A stretch of 39,168 nt of DNA from Chlorobiaceae bacterium (GCA_013334525.1 JAAXXK010000025.1:1-39168), one strand, 5' to 3'. Positions 1 to 9,641 are shown, numbered from the stretch's first letter. Numbers and translations: made by a program. The notes: generated from the letters alone by a model not told the origin.

Positions 1-30
1 GGGTTCGTTTTTCGGGGAAAACCCTTATTT
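1..30 (+). terminator. possible terminator hairpin of an upstream gene
   Basis: The first bases can fold GGGTT against AACCC and are followed by TTATTTT, which looks like the end of a transcription unit lying left of the window. The stem is short and the sequence is truncated at the window edge, so this is weak. Confidence 0.25.
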
Positions 31-63
31 TACCACCGATTCCAATCCGTCACCAATCAGCGC

Positions 64-1620
64 ATGACATCAGGTAAACTCAGGGTCGCCGCCATAGATC
101 TCGGCACCAACTCTTTCCACATGGTTATCGTGGAGGAGAGCGAAGGCAAGGGCATAGTCGAGATCGATCGGGTCAAAGACATGATCTGTATCGGCAAGGG
201 GAGCATTTCGACTAAAATGCTCGAAGAGAAGGCCATGCAGGCCGGGGTCGCGGCACTGAAAAATTTTCTCGTGCTCGCCACCCAGAGAGGAGTAGCTCCC
301 CACAACATCATAGCGTTCGCCACCAGCGCCATCCGTGAGGCACTCAACCGAGAGGTGTTCATCGAAATGGTCAGGAAAGAGACCGGCCTGAAGGTTAAGG
401 TCATTACCGGCAGGGAGGAGGCGCAGTTCATCTATTATGGTGTGCGCAACGCCGTCAGGCTCGGCCAGAATCCCGATCTGCTGTTCGATATCGGCGGGGG
501 TTCGGTCGAATTCATCATTGCAGGAGCCGATCAGGTTTACCTGCTCGAAAGCCGGAAGATCGGTGTGGCAAGGATGCTGGAGCGCTTTGTGACCAGTGAC
601 CCGATTTCGCCGCAGGAGCTGAACCTGATCGAGCAGTTCTGCTCTGCCGAACTCTACCTTTCAGCAGAAAAGGCCCGCGAGCTGGATGTTACGCGCGGAA
701 TCGCCTCGTCGGGCACGGCCCTGAACATCGCCCGCATGATACGATCCGGCAAGGACCCCGATGGTGCGGAGGGGCTGAACCAGACCGGGTTTACCAGGGA
801 GGAGTTCGAGAAGTTCTACCGTTCGGTCATACCGCTCGACGCTGCGGCGAGGCGCAAGCTTACCGGCCTGGACGAAAAAAGGGTCGACCTTATCGTGCCC
901 GGCCTGATCCTGATCAACACCATCTTCAGGCTTTTTGGCCTCAAGGAGGTGATTATATCGGAATCAGCATTGCGCGAAGGTATGGTGCTTCATTACATCT
1001 CGAACATACGCGGCCGGGAGGGGGAGGTCGGGCAGCTCGATATCAGGCATCAGAGCGTATTCGAACTTGGGTTCCGTTGCAACTGGCACAAACCGCATTC
1101 GCTCCAGGTCGCAAAGCTTTCGGTGATGCTGTTCGACCAGCTTCAGCCGCTGCATGGCCTCAAACCGCAATATCGCGATCTTCTCGAATATGCGGCGCTC
1201 CTGCACAACATCGGGGAGTTTATATCGATCTCCGCCCACCACAAGCACAGCCAGTACATTATCAGGAGCGCAGAACTCCGGGGATTCTCTCCCGTGGAAC
1301 TCGACATCATCGGCAATGTGGCGCGGTATCACCGCAAACTGCCGCCATCGGTAAAGCATCCGCTCTACAGTCAGCTCAAGCCTTCGCACCGAAGGGCGGT
1401 CGATATTCTTTCCGGTATCCTGCGCATCGCCAACGGCCTCGAGCGGGGACACCGCCAGAACGTATTGTCGATCACGGCCCGCATCGAACCTGACAGGATC
1501 GTTCTGGAGGCGCTCACCAAATTTGAACCTGATATCGAGCTGTGGGCTGTTGATTCGCTGAAGTCATGGCTTGAAGAGGTGCTCGGCAAGCCTATAGAGA
1601 TCGTAGCCAGGGTGCAGTGA
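64..1620 (+). CDS. exopolyphosphatase / guanosine pentaphosphatase family protein (Ppx/GppA)
   Basis: This 518-residue protein belongs to the Ppx/GppA family, which hydrolyses inorganic polyphosphate or pppGpp in the cytoplasm. The N-terminal half shows the ASKHA-fold phosphate-binding pieces: AIDLGTNSFHMV near residue 10, an EEAQFIYYG block with the catalytic-type glutamate near 120, LLFDIGGGSVEF near 140 and ASSGTALNIARM near 220. The C-terminal half carries an HD-like domain, with ALLHNIGEFI followed by HHKHSQYII near residue 400. The length matches the long, HD-containing class. Its stop codon overlaps the start of the downstream pabB-pabC gene, so the two are probably co-transcribed. Whether it prefers polyphosphate or pppGpp cannot be told from sequence. 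Gene identity is secure at family level. Confidence 0.9.
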   Translation: MTSGKLRVAAIDLGTNSFHMVIVEESEGKGIVEIDRVKDMICIGKGSISTKMLEEKAMQAGVAALKNFLVLATQRGVAPHNIIAFATSAIREALNREVFIEMVRKETGLKVKVITGREEAQFIYYGVRNAVRLGQNPDLLFDIGGGSVEFIIAGADQVYLLESRKIGVARMLERFVTSDPISPQELNLIEQFCSAELYLSAEKARELDVTRGIASSGTALNIARMIRSGKDPDGAEGLNQTGFTREEFEKFYRSVIPLDAAARRKLTGLDEKRVDLIVPGLILINTIFRLFGLKEVIISESALREGMVLHYISNIRGREGEVGQLDIRHQSVFELGFRCNWHKPHSLQVAKLSVMLFDQLQPLHGLKPQYRDLLEYAALLHNIGEFISISAHHKHSQYIIRSAELRGFSPVELDIIGNVARYHRKLPPSVKHPLYSQLKPSHRRAVDILSGILRIANGLERGHRQNVLSITARIEPDRIVLEALTKFEPDIELWAVDSLKSWLEEVLGKPIEIVARVQ

Positions 1621-3452
1621 TGGGTCTGTATGAACGCCTGTCCAGGCCGGGTTCGCTGTGGTTCGAGTCCACCTGTCCTGACGCACGGTACGGGGAGTCT
1701 CTCTTTTTTTCGGATCCTGTGGAAACGCTGCCGCTTTTTTCCGGAGACGATATAGCCCTATGGTTCGGCCGTCTTGAGGCCCGGCTCGAGCGGGGCTTCT
1801 GCCTGGCCGGCTGGCTCGGTTATGAAGCCGGTTGTGCGCTGGATACGGCACTTTCAGGCTGTGGCCGCCCAATGGATGGCCAGTCTCTTCTTGGGTGGTT
1901 CGGGGTATATGCCCGGCCGGAACGGTTTGGACCGGAAGCCATTGCAGCCGAAGATGAGCTCGTTTCTGCAGACCCTTACACCATATCGGAGCTCGGGTTC
2001 GAACTGAGCGAAGCGGAGTACCTCGATCGAATCGCCCGGCTCAAGGAGCAGATCGCTTCGGGCAACGTTTATCAGGTCAATTTCACCGGGCGTTGCCGCT
2101 TCAATTTCGATGGTTCCCCGGAGGCGCTCTACGTGGCCATGAAACGCCGCCAGCCATCGCCGTGGTCGGCCTACCTCAATACCGGCGACCGGTTCATACT
2201 CTCATTTTCCCCTGAACTTTTTTTCAGGCAGGAGGGGCTGGAGATCGAGACCATGCCGATGAAGGGCACGGCCCCCAGAGGCTCCAGCCCGGAGCAGGAC
2301 CGCATGGAGAGGCGGCAACTTGCCGGTTGCGAGAAGAACCGTGCTGAAAACCTCATGATCGTCGATCTGTTGCGCAACGACCTTGGCCGGATATGCAGGC
2401 CCGGCTCGATCGAAGCATCCGGCCTGTTTGAAACCCAGACTTATCCGACCCTGCACCAGATGGTTTCGACCGTCCGGGGCGAGCTGAGGGAGGAAACAGG
2501 GCTTTTCGATCTTTTCCGGGCGCTTTTCCCTTCAGGTTCAGTGACCGGTGCGCCGAAGGTGAAGGCCATGAGTCTCGTCAGGGCGCTTGAGATAAGCCCA
2601 AGAGGAGTATACACCGGTGCCGTCGGCTTCATGCTTCCCGATGGACGCAAGGCCTTCAACGTAGCTATCAGGACCATGGAATTGAGCGCTGGGGTCGGAG
2701 TGTATGGCACGGGGAGCGGAATCGTCTGGGACTCCGACCCGCGTCAGGAGTACCGTGAATGTATGCTTAAAGCCAGGATTCTCTCCGACCGTGCCGACCA
2801 GCGTCCCGGCATTTTCGAAACGCTGCTCTGGAATGGAGCTTACCTGCTGCTCGACGATCATCTGGAGCGTCTTGCATTTTCGGCCTCAGCCCTTGGGCTC
2901 AAATGCGACATGTCGGCGGTTCGGGCCGCGCTTGACGCTCTTGAGAAAGAGCTTTCGCGCACCGGCGGCCGTTACCGGGTAAGGCTCGCGCTCGACGGAA
3001 ACGGCAGGGTGTCTGTATCGTATGAACCGTTCAGGCCTGAACAGTCCGATCAGGTGGTGAGGGTATGCATTGCCGCAGAACGGGTCGATTCGTCCGACCC
3101 GCTCCTCAGGCACAAGCTCACCGTTCGGGAGCGCTATGACCGGGGGCTCAGGGAGGCGCTCGAAATCGGCTGTCAGGAGTCGCTGTTCCTGAACGAGCGC
3201 GACGAGGTTACGGAAGGGGCCATCAGCAACGTGCTGGTTCGCATTGACGGTATCTGGTATACCCCGCCTGAGTCGTGCGGATTGCTCAACGGCGTCTACC
3301 GACGCTATCTGCTGCGAACGAGGCCATGGATCAGGCAGAGGACGATCAGTTTTGACGAGCTGCGCCGGGCCGACATGTTGATGATATGCAACGCTTTGCG
3401 TGGGGTTCGCCGGGCCGGGCTTTTCGACGGAACGGGCAATCCGGAAGGTTGA
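1620..3452 (+). CDS. pabB: aminodeoxychorismate synthase component I fused to aminodeoxychorismate lyase (PabB-PabC)
   Basis: The 610-residue fusion should make p-aminobenzoate for folate from chorismate. The first ~380 residues are a chorismate-binding domain: MPMKGTAPRG near 220, EKNRAENLMIVDLLRNDLG near 240 and PSGSVTGAPKVKAM near 300 are the conserved blocks. From ~385 on it is a class IV PLP enzyme: GIFETLLW opens it, RHKLTVRERYD carries the likely PLP lysine, and EGAISNVL and GLLNGVYRRYLL close the active site. The amidotransferase partner PabA is not in the window. I take the ATG at 1620, which overlaps the preceding stop as TGATG; a GTG one codon earlier is the alternative. folP, acting later in the same pathway, lies at 9.6 kb on the other strand. 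Confidence 0.92.
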   Translation: MGLYERLSRPGSLWFESTCPDARYGESLFFSDPVETLPLFSGDDIALWFGRLEARLERGFCLAGWLGYEAGCALDTALSGCGRPMDGQSLLGWFGVYARPERFGPEAIAAEDELVSADPYTISELGFELSEAEYLDRIARLKEQIASGNVYQVNFTGRCRFNFDGSPEALYVAMKRRQPSPWSAYLNTGDRFILSFSPELFFRQEGLEIETMPMKGTAPRGSSPEQDRMERRQLAGCEKNRAENLMIVDLLRNDLGRICRPGSIEASGLFETQTYPTLHQMVSTVRGELREETGLFDLFRALFPSGSVTGAPKVKAMSLVRALEISPRGVYTGAVGFMLPDGRKAFNVAIRTMELSAGVGVYGTGSGIVWDSDPRQEYRECMLKARILSDRADQRPGIFETLLWNGAYLLLDDHLERLAFSASALGLKCDMSAVRAALDALEKELSRTGGRYRVRLALDGNGRVSVSYEPFRPEQSDQVVRVCIAAERVDSSDPLLRHKLTVRERYDRGLREALEIGCQESLFLNERDEVTEGAISNVLVRIDGIWYTPPESCGLLNGVYRRYLLRTRPWIRQRTISFDELRRADMLMICNALRGVRRAGLFDGTGNPEG

Positions 3453-3524
3453 TGGTGAAGAGGAAGAGCTGTATATTGTTGGTGCAGCGCTTCTCAGGCA
3501 AACGCAAACCAACACCTCCAACCC

Positions 3525-3983
3525 ATGAGAGACCACACGCCGAACTTCAAAATGCTTGAGCTTTCTGAAGAAAGCAAGCAACTCGTCCGGGACACGGTAA
3601 CCCAGTTGCTCGAAAAGCTTGCCGGCGACGGCCAGCTCACTTCGGAGGCCCGTCTTGAATTCTGGGTGGAGATTCCCGGCGTCAAGCACCCCCGGGGTAC
3701 CTTCAGGGGCGGCTGCCTCATGCCGGACAGCTATCTCTGCCTGTCGGACTGGTTCAGTGCCGGGAGCTCGACGATTAACGCCTCAGAGCAATACTCCGGT
3801 GCCGCAAACCCGCTCGAAGAGGCCTGGAACGACCTTCTCGACGAACTCTATTACCAGTTGGAAATCTTTACTTCGCTCGGCAGCCGGAACCAGGGCATCA
3901 CGATCGAGCTCTGGGCAGGTAAAAGAGGAAGGCCCGAATGCGAATGGGAGTATGCGGTGGATAAAAAGATTGAACTGCCTTAA
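3525..3983 (+). CDS. conserved-looking hypothetical protein, 152 aa
   Basis: I do not recognise this family. The product is a soluble-looking acidic protein with no signal peptide or membrane segment. An amphipathic helix-like start (ELSEESKQLVRDTVTQLLEK) is followed by a mixed region ending in WEYAVDKKIELP. It lies 72 bases downstream of pabB-pabC on the same strand and has the same GC-rich third-position use, which supports it being real. The gene ends just before the GGAC-rich inverted repeat that separates it from nth. No function is proposed. Confidence 0.7.
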   Translation: MRDHTPNFKMLELSEESKQLVRDTVTQLLEKLAGDGQLTSEARLEFWVEIPGVKHPRGTFRGGCLMPDSYLCLSDWFSAGSSTINASEQYSGAANPLEEAWNDLLDELYYQLEIFTSLGSRNQGITIELWAGKRGRPECEWEYAVDKKIELP

Positions 3984-3987
3984 GAAA

Positions 3988-4098
3988 GAAAGAGGACCAA
4001 AAGGACATAAAGGACCAAAGGGACTAAAATGTGAAGAGTTAAGAGCTCGGGTCTTAACCCTTATGTCCTTTAAGTCCCTGAAGTCCTTTTGGTCCCTT
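3988..4098. repeat. GGAC-rich imperfect inverted repeat between convergent genes
   Basis: The left arm repeats units of the type AAAGGAC(N2-3) (GGACCAAAAGGACATAAAGG, then ACCAAAGGGAC). The right arm carries the complementary GTCC series (TTATGTCCTTTAAGTCCC, then GAAGTCCTTTTGGTCCC). The centre contains GTTAAG...CTTAAC. The whole region can fold into one long imperfect hairpin and lies exactly between the stops of two convergent genes. A shared transcript-end structure and a dispersed simple-sequence repeat are both plausible. Confidence 0.75.
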
Positions 4099-4101
4099 TT
4101 C

Positions 4102-4743
4102 CTACATTACCTTCTCCTCGAACTCGCAGACCTCTTTAATCACGCACTCCCTGCACTCCGGCTTTTTGGCTTTGCAGGTGTAGCGGCCGTGCAGCACGAG
4201 GTAGTGGTGGAACCTGATCACCAGCGGTTCAGGGATGATCTTCATGAGGGCGGCTTCAGTGTCCTCCGGCCTGGTCGTATGGCACAGGCCGATACGGTTT
4301 GAAACCCGCTGGACGTGGGTATCGACCGCCATGACCGGCAGGCCGAACGCATTACTCAATACTACATTCGCCGTTTTCCTGCCCACTCCGGGCAGGCTTT
4401 CGAGAGCCTCTCGTGTGCATGGCACCTCGCCTCCGTACTCATCGACGAGCCGCCGGCTCATGGCAAGGATGTTTGCCGCCTTGTTGTTGTAGTAGTTGAT
4501 CGGCCTGATGATCGTCTTGATGTCGTCGACATCCATTCGGTTCATGCCCTGTGCATCGGGCGCAGCCTTGAAGAGCATGGGAGTGAGCTGGTTGACCTTT
4601 TTGTCGGTAGCCTGGGCGGCCATGATGGTCGCTACGAGTAGCTGGAAGGGGCTTTCGTGGTGGAGTTCGCATTCAGGCTCAGGCCACACCGTCCTCAACG
4701 CCTCATCCATGAAGGCGATTTTATCGCTTGCAGACATTTTCAT
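4102..4743 (-). CDS. nth: endonuclease III (DNA glycosylase/AP lyase)
   Basis: This base-excision repair enzyme removes oxidised pyrimidines and cuts at abasic sites. It has the helix-hairpin-helix LPGVGRKTANVVL with the catalytic lysine, the VDTHVQRVSNR block with the catalytic aspartate, and the C-terminal 4Fe-4S loop C-x6-C-x2-C-x5-C (CKAKKPEC then RECVIKEVC). The ATG at 4743 gives 213 residues, close to the usual ~211, and begins 17 bases after the nusB stop. A longer reading to 4824 would overlap nusB and add a segment without family character. A second ATG lies two codons further in. It is the last gene of the smc-HAD-nusB-nth run. Confidence 0.93.
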   Translation of the reverse strand: MKMSASDKIAFMDEALRTVWPEPECELHHESPFQLLVATIMAAQATDKKVNQLTPMLFKAAPDAQGMNRMDVDDIKTIIRPINYYNNKAANILAMSRRLVDEYGGEVPCTREALESLPGVGRKTANVVLSNAFGLPVMAVDTHVQRVSNRIGLCHTTRPEDTEAALMKIIPEPLVIRFHHYLVLHGRYTCKAKKPECRECVIKEVCEFEEKVM

Positions 4744-4760
4744 CGTTTGAACGTCCGGTG

Positions 4761-5255
4761 TTACTGGTCGCTTTCCGTTTTCTGCAGCTTGGTTTCGGAA
4801 TGGTCGATCAGGCCCCTGCCGCACTTCTGTACCCGCCCTTCGGCTTTCAGGTCGTTGAAGATGGCGTCGAGGATGCCGTTGACAAACTTGCTGCTCTTGT
4901 CCGTACTGCTGAACTTCTTGGCGATCTCTATGGCCTCGTTGATCGAAACCTTCGGTGGAATGTCCTCGCAGAAAAGGATTTCGGCAAGGGCCATGCGCAG
5001 GATGTTCTTGTCGATGATCGCGATGCGGCTCATATCCCAGTTGAAGGTGTGCTTGGCGATGTAGCGATCGATCTCTTCGCGGTTTTTGACGATGCTGTTC
5101 ACCAGATGGTTGAAGAACTTCATGGCGTTCGGGTCGTCCATGATCTCTTTGGTCAGCAGCCAGTGCGATGCAGATTCGATGTCGACTTCTCTGAGCTCAA
5201 GCGTGTAGAGCGCCTGAAGTATTTTTTCTCTGATCTGTCGTCGGTACGTCTTCAT
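4761..5255 (-). CDS. nusB: transcription antitermination factor NusB
   Basis: The 164-residue protein starts [20 protein letters not shown], the typical NusB opening helix, and contains [15 protein letters not shown] and [18 protein letters not shown], the most conserved NusB block. NusB binds boxA RNA with NusE (S10) during rRNA antitermination. The C-terminus runs about 20 residues past the fold and is charged. The start lies 9 bases after the stop of the HAD gene and nth follows after 17 bases, so it sits inside a tight minus-strand operon. Confidence 0.93.
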   Translation of the reverse strand: MKTYRRQIREKILQALYTLELREVDIESASHWLLTKEIMDDPNAMKFFNHLVNSIVKNREEIDRYIAKHTFNWDMSRIAIIDKNILRMALAEILFCEDIPPKVSINEAIEIAKKFSSTDKSSKFVNGILDAIFNDLKAEGRVQKCGRGLIDHSETKLQKTESDQ

Positions 5256-5264
5256 GATACGAAA

Positions 5265-5966
5265 TTAAGAGTGTTGTGTTTTAAGGATCTCGGTGACCAC
5301 GTCACCGGTCGCAGCAAAATTTTCGAACAGGGCGGAGGGCTTGTGCCCGGCCAGTTCCTGCATGGTGAAATTGCCTGTAGCCACGGCGATCGAATGGGCG
5401 TCGAGCACGCGTGCGCACTTGATGTCGTGTTCGGTGTCGCCGATTATAACGATTTCTGAGGAGGAAAAGTTTTTGCCGGTTATGCGGCAGGCTCGCTCAA
5501 GGGCTATGTGCGGCAGGTCGGTTCGCTGGAGTGCGTCGTCGGCGAATGCCCCGAACGGGAAGTAGTGGTCGATTTCGGGAAGCTTGAGTTTGTGGCGTCC
5601 GGAGGCTTCGAAGTTTCCGGTCAGGAGGCCGAGCAGGATTTCGGAATGGTTCGAAAGTTCGTCCAGCAGCTCGCGCACACCTTCGAGCAGGGTGATGTCT
5701 GAAGCCTGGGCGCGCTCGTGGAACAGGGCGACGTAAACCTCTTTTGCCTTGTCGAATTTTTCGGCGATCTCGCGCTTGTCGAGCCCGGCGTTGCCGAGCA
5801 CCTCGTAGATGATGGCGCCGTCCATTTTCCCGGAAAAATCGTGACGGCCGGTGCTCCCTTCGGTGCCGTAGACTTCGATGAGTGCGTCGGCAAGGACGCG
5901 CCTGTTGACGCTCCCGACCTTGACCAGGGTTCCATCGATGTCAAACAGAACAAGTTTACGATGCAT
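5265..5966 (-). CDS. HAD-superfamily hydrolase, phosphoglycolate phosphatase-like
   Basis: This 233-residue protein shows HAD motif I (LFDIDGTLVKVG, residues 6-17, with the nucleophile and acid/base aspartates), motif II LLTGNF near 115 and motif IV EIVIIGDTEHDIKCAR near 175. A helical cap domain lies between motifs I and II, as in phosphoglycolate phosphatase and pyrophosphatase PpaX. The substrate cannot be assigned from sequence. Its start codon comes 2 bases after the smc stop and nusB follows 9 bases after its own stop, so it is translated in the middle of the smc-nusB-nth operon. No partner enzyme in the cluster suggests a substrate. Confidence 0.88.
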   Translation of the reverse strand: MHRKLVLFDIDGTLVKVGSVNRRVLADALIEVYGTEGSTGRHDFSGKMDGAIIYEVLGNAGLDKREIAEKFDKAKEVYVALFHERAQASDITLLEGVRELLDELSNHSEILLGLLTGNFEASGRHKLKLPEIDHYFPFGAFADDALQRTDLPHIALERACRITGKNFSSSEIVIIGDTEHDIKCARVLDAHSIAVATGNFTMQELAGHKPSALFENFAATGDVVTEILKTQHS

Positions 5967-5968
5967 TT

Positions 5969-8900
5969 TCAGGCTGCTACCTCTTCAGAACGTGTTTTTT
6001 CTATTTTCACAGGGATCAGTTTCGATACCCCCTCCTCTTCCATCGTGACGCCGTAAAGTGCCTGGCACGAGGCCATGCTCTTCTTGTTGTGCGTAACAAT
6101 AATAAATTGGGTGTTATTCTCAAATTTTTTCAGAAGCTTAATGAAGCGTCCGACGTTTGCGTCGTCGAGCGGGGCATCGACCTCGTCGAGTATGCAGAAC
6201 GGGCTTGGCTTGACCAGGTAGATGGCGAAAAGCAGCGAAAGGGCCGTCAGCGCTTTCTCTCCACCGCTGAGCTGCTCAATGGCCAGCGGCTTTTTACCTC
6301 TCGGCTTGGCGACGATTTCGATGCGAGCCTCCAGGGGGTCTTCGTCGGTATGGATCAGCAGGTCGACCTCGTCTTCCGGGTCGAACAGGTCATGGAATAT
6401 CCTGATGAAGTTTTTCCTGACCTCGGTGAAAGTTTCCTGGAATTTTTCCAGGGCTGTCCGGTTGATCTCCTCTATCGTCTCCCTGAGCTGCTGCTCGGCG
6501 CTTACCAGATCCGCTTTCTGGGTCGAAAGGAAATCGAAACGCTCCTTTTCGCTGTCGTACTCCTCCATGGCCAGTTCGTTGATCGCACCGAACTGCTCGC
6601 GCTGCTTTTGCAGATACTCCAGCCGCTCTCTCGATTTCACGGGGTCAAAGCCTTCAGCCACAAACGAGGGCATCCGTTCGAGCTCAATGCCGTAACGCTC
6701 CATGACCGTCGTCTGAAGGTGGACTATCTCCTGCTCCAGCTTTGTTTTCCGGTTGCCGAACTCGAAAAGCATCTGCTGGGAGATGTCGTGTTTTCGCCTC
6801 AGGTCCCTGAGGTTTGACAGGGTATCGTGGTTTCTGGACTGCAGGTCGCGGTACGACGACTCAAGCTCGTTGAGCGCCTGCTGCTGCTTTGCTGAAACGA
6901 CCAGCACCTTTTCATGCCCGGCGGTCGTTTCGGCGATTACCGAGCCGAGTGTCGCGATCTCCTTTTCGGCAGCATCGACCTGACGGTGCATCGAGGCCAG
7001 CTCCTCGCTGAGGCTTGAAATGGCCTGCCGGCAGGAGCCGGTCCTGAAGCCGAGTTTTTCAAGTTCGAGATGTGCGTCCCGATATTGTCCCTGCAGGGCC
7101 TGCACTTCGGCATTCATCGCCCTGATGCGCGTCTCTTCCTCCGAAAGTCCCTCCTGCATCGTGACGAGCAACTTCTGGGAGGTTGCCGTCTGCTCCTCAA
7201 GGCTCGACAGTTCAGGCTGCAGGCGTTCAAGTTCGGTTTCCACCCCATGGATCGATGCCTTTACGGATGCTGTCTCTTCGTCGGCGCGCCTCACCTGGTC
7301 TGAGCCTGAACGCTCTTCGGCATCAAGTCTGGCCAGCTTTTTTTCAAGGGTGCCGATCTCCTGCTCAATCGATGCAGCCGCTCTCCGGGTTTCGTCGGTG
7401 CCGGCGGCCTCGATCTCCTTCCTCAGGGCGATGAGCGAACTCTCCGCCTCTGCAATCGAGGCTGCGACCTCCTTCATTTTTTTCTGCAGCTTATCGCGTT
7501 CGGCTTTCTTGCCGAGCCGGAGTCCCTCGCTGCCTTTTGCGCTGCCTCCGAAGAAGAGCCCCCTGCGGGTGAATTTTTCTCCGTCGGCAGTAATGAAGAG
7601 CGCCTGGGGAGAGCTCTCTGAAAGCTTTTCGGCAGTCGCGAGGTCAGCCACGATATAGCTGCGCTGCAGAAGCAGCAAAAGCGCCCTGGAGAGCTCTTCG
7701 GGTCCTTTCACCACGTCGACGGTCCTGAGGGCGCCATCAATATCGGGATAATCGTCCCCATGGCTTTTATCGACCAGGTCGAGCACGAGGAAGTGGAGTT
7801 TGCCCTTGTCGGCTTTGGTGAGGCTCGAGACCGCCACCTTTGCCTCGTCGAGGTTTCTGCAGATGTAGTATCCGAGGCTTTCGCCGAACGCAGCGTTGAC
7901 CGCTTTCTTGTGGTCGCCCTGCAGTGAGATCAGATCCGACAGGCACCCGAGCCCTGGCTTTGCATCCTTCTGCTTTTCGAGGAACGCCACCCCTTCGGGC
8001 AGGCCTTCGAATTTTTCGAGGATCGAGTTGCACAGGATCACCTGGTTGTTCAGGTGGTTATGCTCACCCCGGAGGGAGAGCAGCAATTCCCTGACGGCTT
8101 CGGTCCGCTGGGTTATGGAGGCCTTGAGTTCAGAAAGGCGCCTCTCCTCCTGCCTGAGGGCTTCAAGAGCCCCCTTTTTCTCAGTGATCTCAATGGCTGT
8201 GCGGCGCCGTTCGGGTTCGGAGTGTTCGAGAGATCCCGCCAGCTCCCGTTTCCTCTGTTCGAGCCTCGATATCGAACCTTCCAGATGTTCTTTCCTGGTT
8301 TTCATCGACTGGCGCGAGAGCGTCAGGGCATTAACCGATTTCTGCAGGTCTGCGACTTTCTGGCGTTCGTTCTGCAGTGCGCGTCTGCTGCCGTCGAGCG
8401 CGGCGTTCAGTGCATCCTGCTGTTGCTTCAACCGCTCAAAGGCCTCAAGCCGGGACGAACAGGCCTCTTCAAGTGGCGCCTGCTGCCGCGAAAGCTCGCT
8501 GAACAGGGTTTCCTGTTCGACGCGCCTGTGGCTCTTTTCTGTGATGGAGTGGCTGAGGCGGTCGATGGAGAGCAGGAGGTTTTTCTGCTTTTCCTGATGC
8601 TGGAGCAGCTGTTTTTCGAGGTTGTGCACCTGGTCGTTGGAGGCGTTCAGCTCTTTCTGCTCTTCGGAGAGCCTCTTTTCCAGGTTGAGCTGCTGCAGCT
8701 CGGACTCCTGGTGCGCGCTGTCCTGGCCGGCGATCAACGCCGCCAGTTCATGGCCCTGTCGCTCCTCGGTTTCAATCGATTCAAGCAGGGGGCGCAGCTT
8801 TTCCAGGTGTTCACCCATGACGATGCCGGAGAGGGTCAGGTCGAGCGATTTAAGCTCCTCCCTGATCTCCTTGAGGCGTTCCGCCTTTTTTACCTGCTGC

Positions 8901-9517
8901 CTCAGTAAACGCACCTTCTTTTCAACCTCGGCGAGCACGTCGTCGACCCTTGCCAGGTCGCGTGAAGCGCTTTCGAGTTGTCTGAAGGTCTGTTTACGGC
9001 GCTGCTTGTAGCGGGTGATGCCTGCGGCCTCTTCAAAGAGCTTCAGCCGTTCTTCGCTTTTGTTGCTGATTATCTCCTCGATCATCTTCAGCTCGATCAC
9101 CGAATAGGCATCGCTGCCCATGCCGGTATCGGCGAAAAGGTCGAGAATGTCCTTGAGCCTGCATTGAACCATGTTCAGCAGGTAGTCGCTGTCGCCGTTG
9201 CGGTAGAGGCGACGGGTGACGGTGACCTCGGTGTATTCGGTCGGCAGGATGTTGCGGGTGTTCTCGATGGTGATGGAGACCTCGGTGAAGCTGAGGGGCT
9301 TCAGGCTTTTGGTGCCGTTGAATATGATGCTCTCCATTTTCGGCGACCGCAGAAGCATCGATTTCTGCTCACCAAGCACCCAGCGGATGGCATCCACGAC
9401 GTTGGTTTTTCCACATCCGTTCGGTCCGACGATAGCCGTAAGACCCTTGTCGAAGGAGATCCTGACCCTGTGGGCAAAGCTTTTGAAGCCAAAGAGCTCT
9501 ATTTTCGACAGGTACAT
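5969..9517 (-). CDS. smc: chromosome segregation protein SMC
   Basis: At 1182 residues this is a full-length bacterial SMC. The N-terminal head has Walker A (IVGPNGCGKTNVVDAIRW, from about residue 29). Long coiled coils run from ~170 to 500 and ~660 to 1000 and flank a hinge around 510-640. The C-terminal head has the ABC signature LSGGEKALTALSLL and Walker B with FCILDEVDAPLDD. SMC forms the condensin-like complex with ScpA and ScpB, neither of which is in the window. It is first in a minus-strand run followed by the HAD gene, nusB and nth. An AT-rich stretch (about 9590-9620) upstream may hold the promoter. Confidence 0.96.
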   Translation of the reverse strand: MYLSKIELFGFKSFAHRVRISFDKGLTAIVGPNGCGKTNVVDAIRWVLGEQKSMLLRSPKMESIIFNGTKSLKPLSFTEVSITIENTRNILPTEYTEVTVTRRLYRNGDSDYLLNMVQCRLKDILDLFADTGMGSDAYSVIELKMIEEIISNKSEERLKLFEEAAGITRYKQRRKQTFRQLESASRDLARVDDVLAEVEKKVRLLRQQVKKAERLKEIREELKSLDLTLSGIVMGEHLEKLRPLLESIETEERQGHELAALIAGQDSAHQESELQQLNLEKRLSEEQKELNASNDQVHNLEKQLLQHQEKQKNLLLSIDRLSHSITEKSHRRVEQETLFSELSRQQAPLEEACSSRLEAFERLKQQQDALNAALDGSRRALQNERQKVADLQKSVNALTLSRQSMKTRKEHLEGSISRLEQRKRELAGSLEHSEPERRRTAIEITEKKGALEALRQEERRLSELKASITQRTEAVRELLLSLRGEHNHLNNQVILCNSILEKFEGLPEGVAFLEKQKDAKPGLGCLSDLISLQGDHKKAVNAAFGESLGYYICRNLDEAKVAVSSLTKADKGKLHFLVLDLVDKSHGDDYPDIDGALRTVDVVKGPEELSRALLLLLQRSYIVADLATAEKLSESSPQALFITADGEKFTRRGLFFGGSAKGSEGLRLGKKAERDKLQKKMKEVAASIAEAESSLIALRKEIEAAGTDETRRAAASIEQEIGTLEKKLARLDAEERSGSDQVRRADEETASVKASIHGVETELERLQPELSSLEEQTATSQKLLVTMQEGLSEEETRIRAMNAEVQALQGQYRDAHLELEKLGFRTGSCRQAISSLSEELASMHRQVDAAEKEIATLGSVIAETTAGHEKVLVVSAKQQQALNELESSYRDLQSRNHDTLSNLRDLRRKHDISQQMLFEFGNRKTKLEQEIVHLQTTVMERYGIELERMPSFVAEGFDPVKSRERLEYLQKQREQFGAINELAMEEYDSEKERFDFLSTQKADLVSAEQQLRETIEEINRTALEKFQETFTEVRKNFIRIFHDLFDPEDEVDLLIHTDEDPLEARIEIVAKPRGKKPLAIEQLSGGEKALTALSLLFAIYLVKPSPFCILDEVDAPLDDANVGRFIKLLKKFENNTQFIIVTHNKKSMASCQALYGVTMEEEGVSKLIPVKIEKTRSEEVAA

Positions 9518-9641
9518 GAACAGAGGGTGTTAGCGGTCAGCGACAGAACAAGATGGGCTCCGGGAGGAGCGAACGGACAATCGAAAATCACCTAAAATTT
9601 AATTTAACAAAAAAACGATGAACAGGGCAATAGCTTCAAAA

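Noticed and set aside
3988-4098. CRISPR array, considered because of regular GGAC units
   Set aside because: Units are only about 10 bases with no spacers and the two halves are inverted; it is a hairpin-type repeat.
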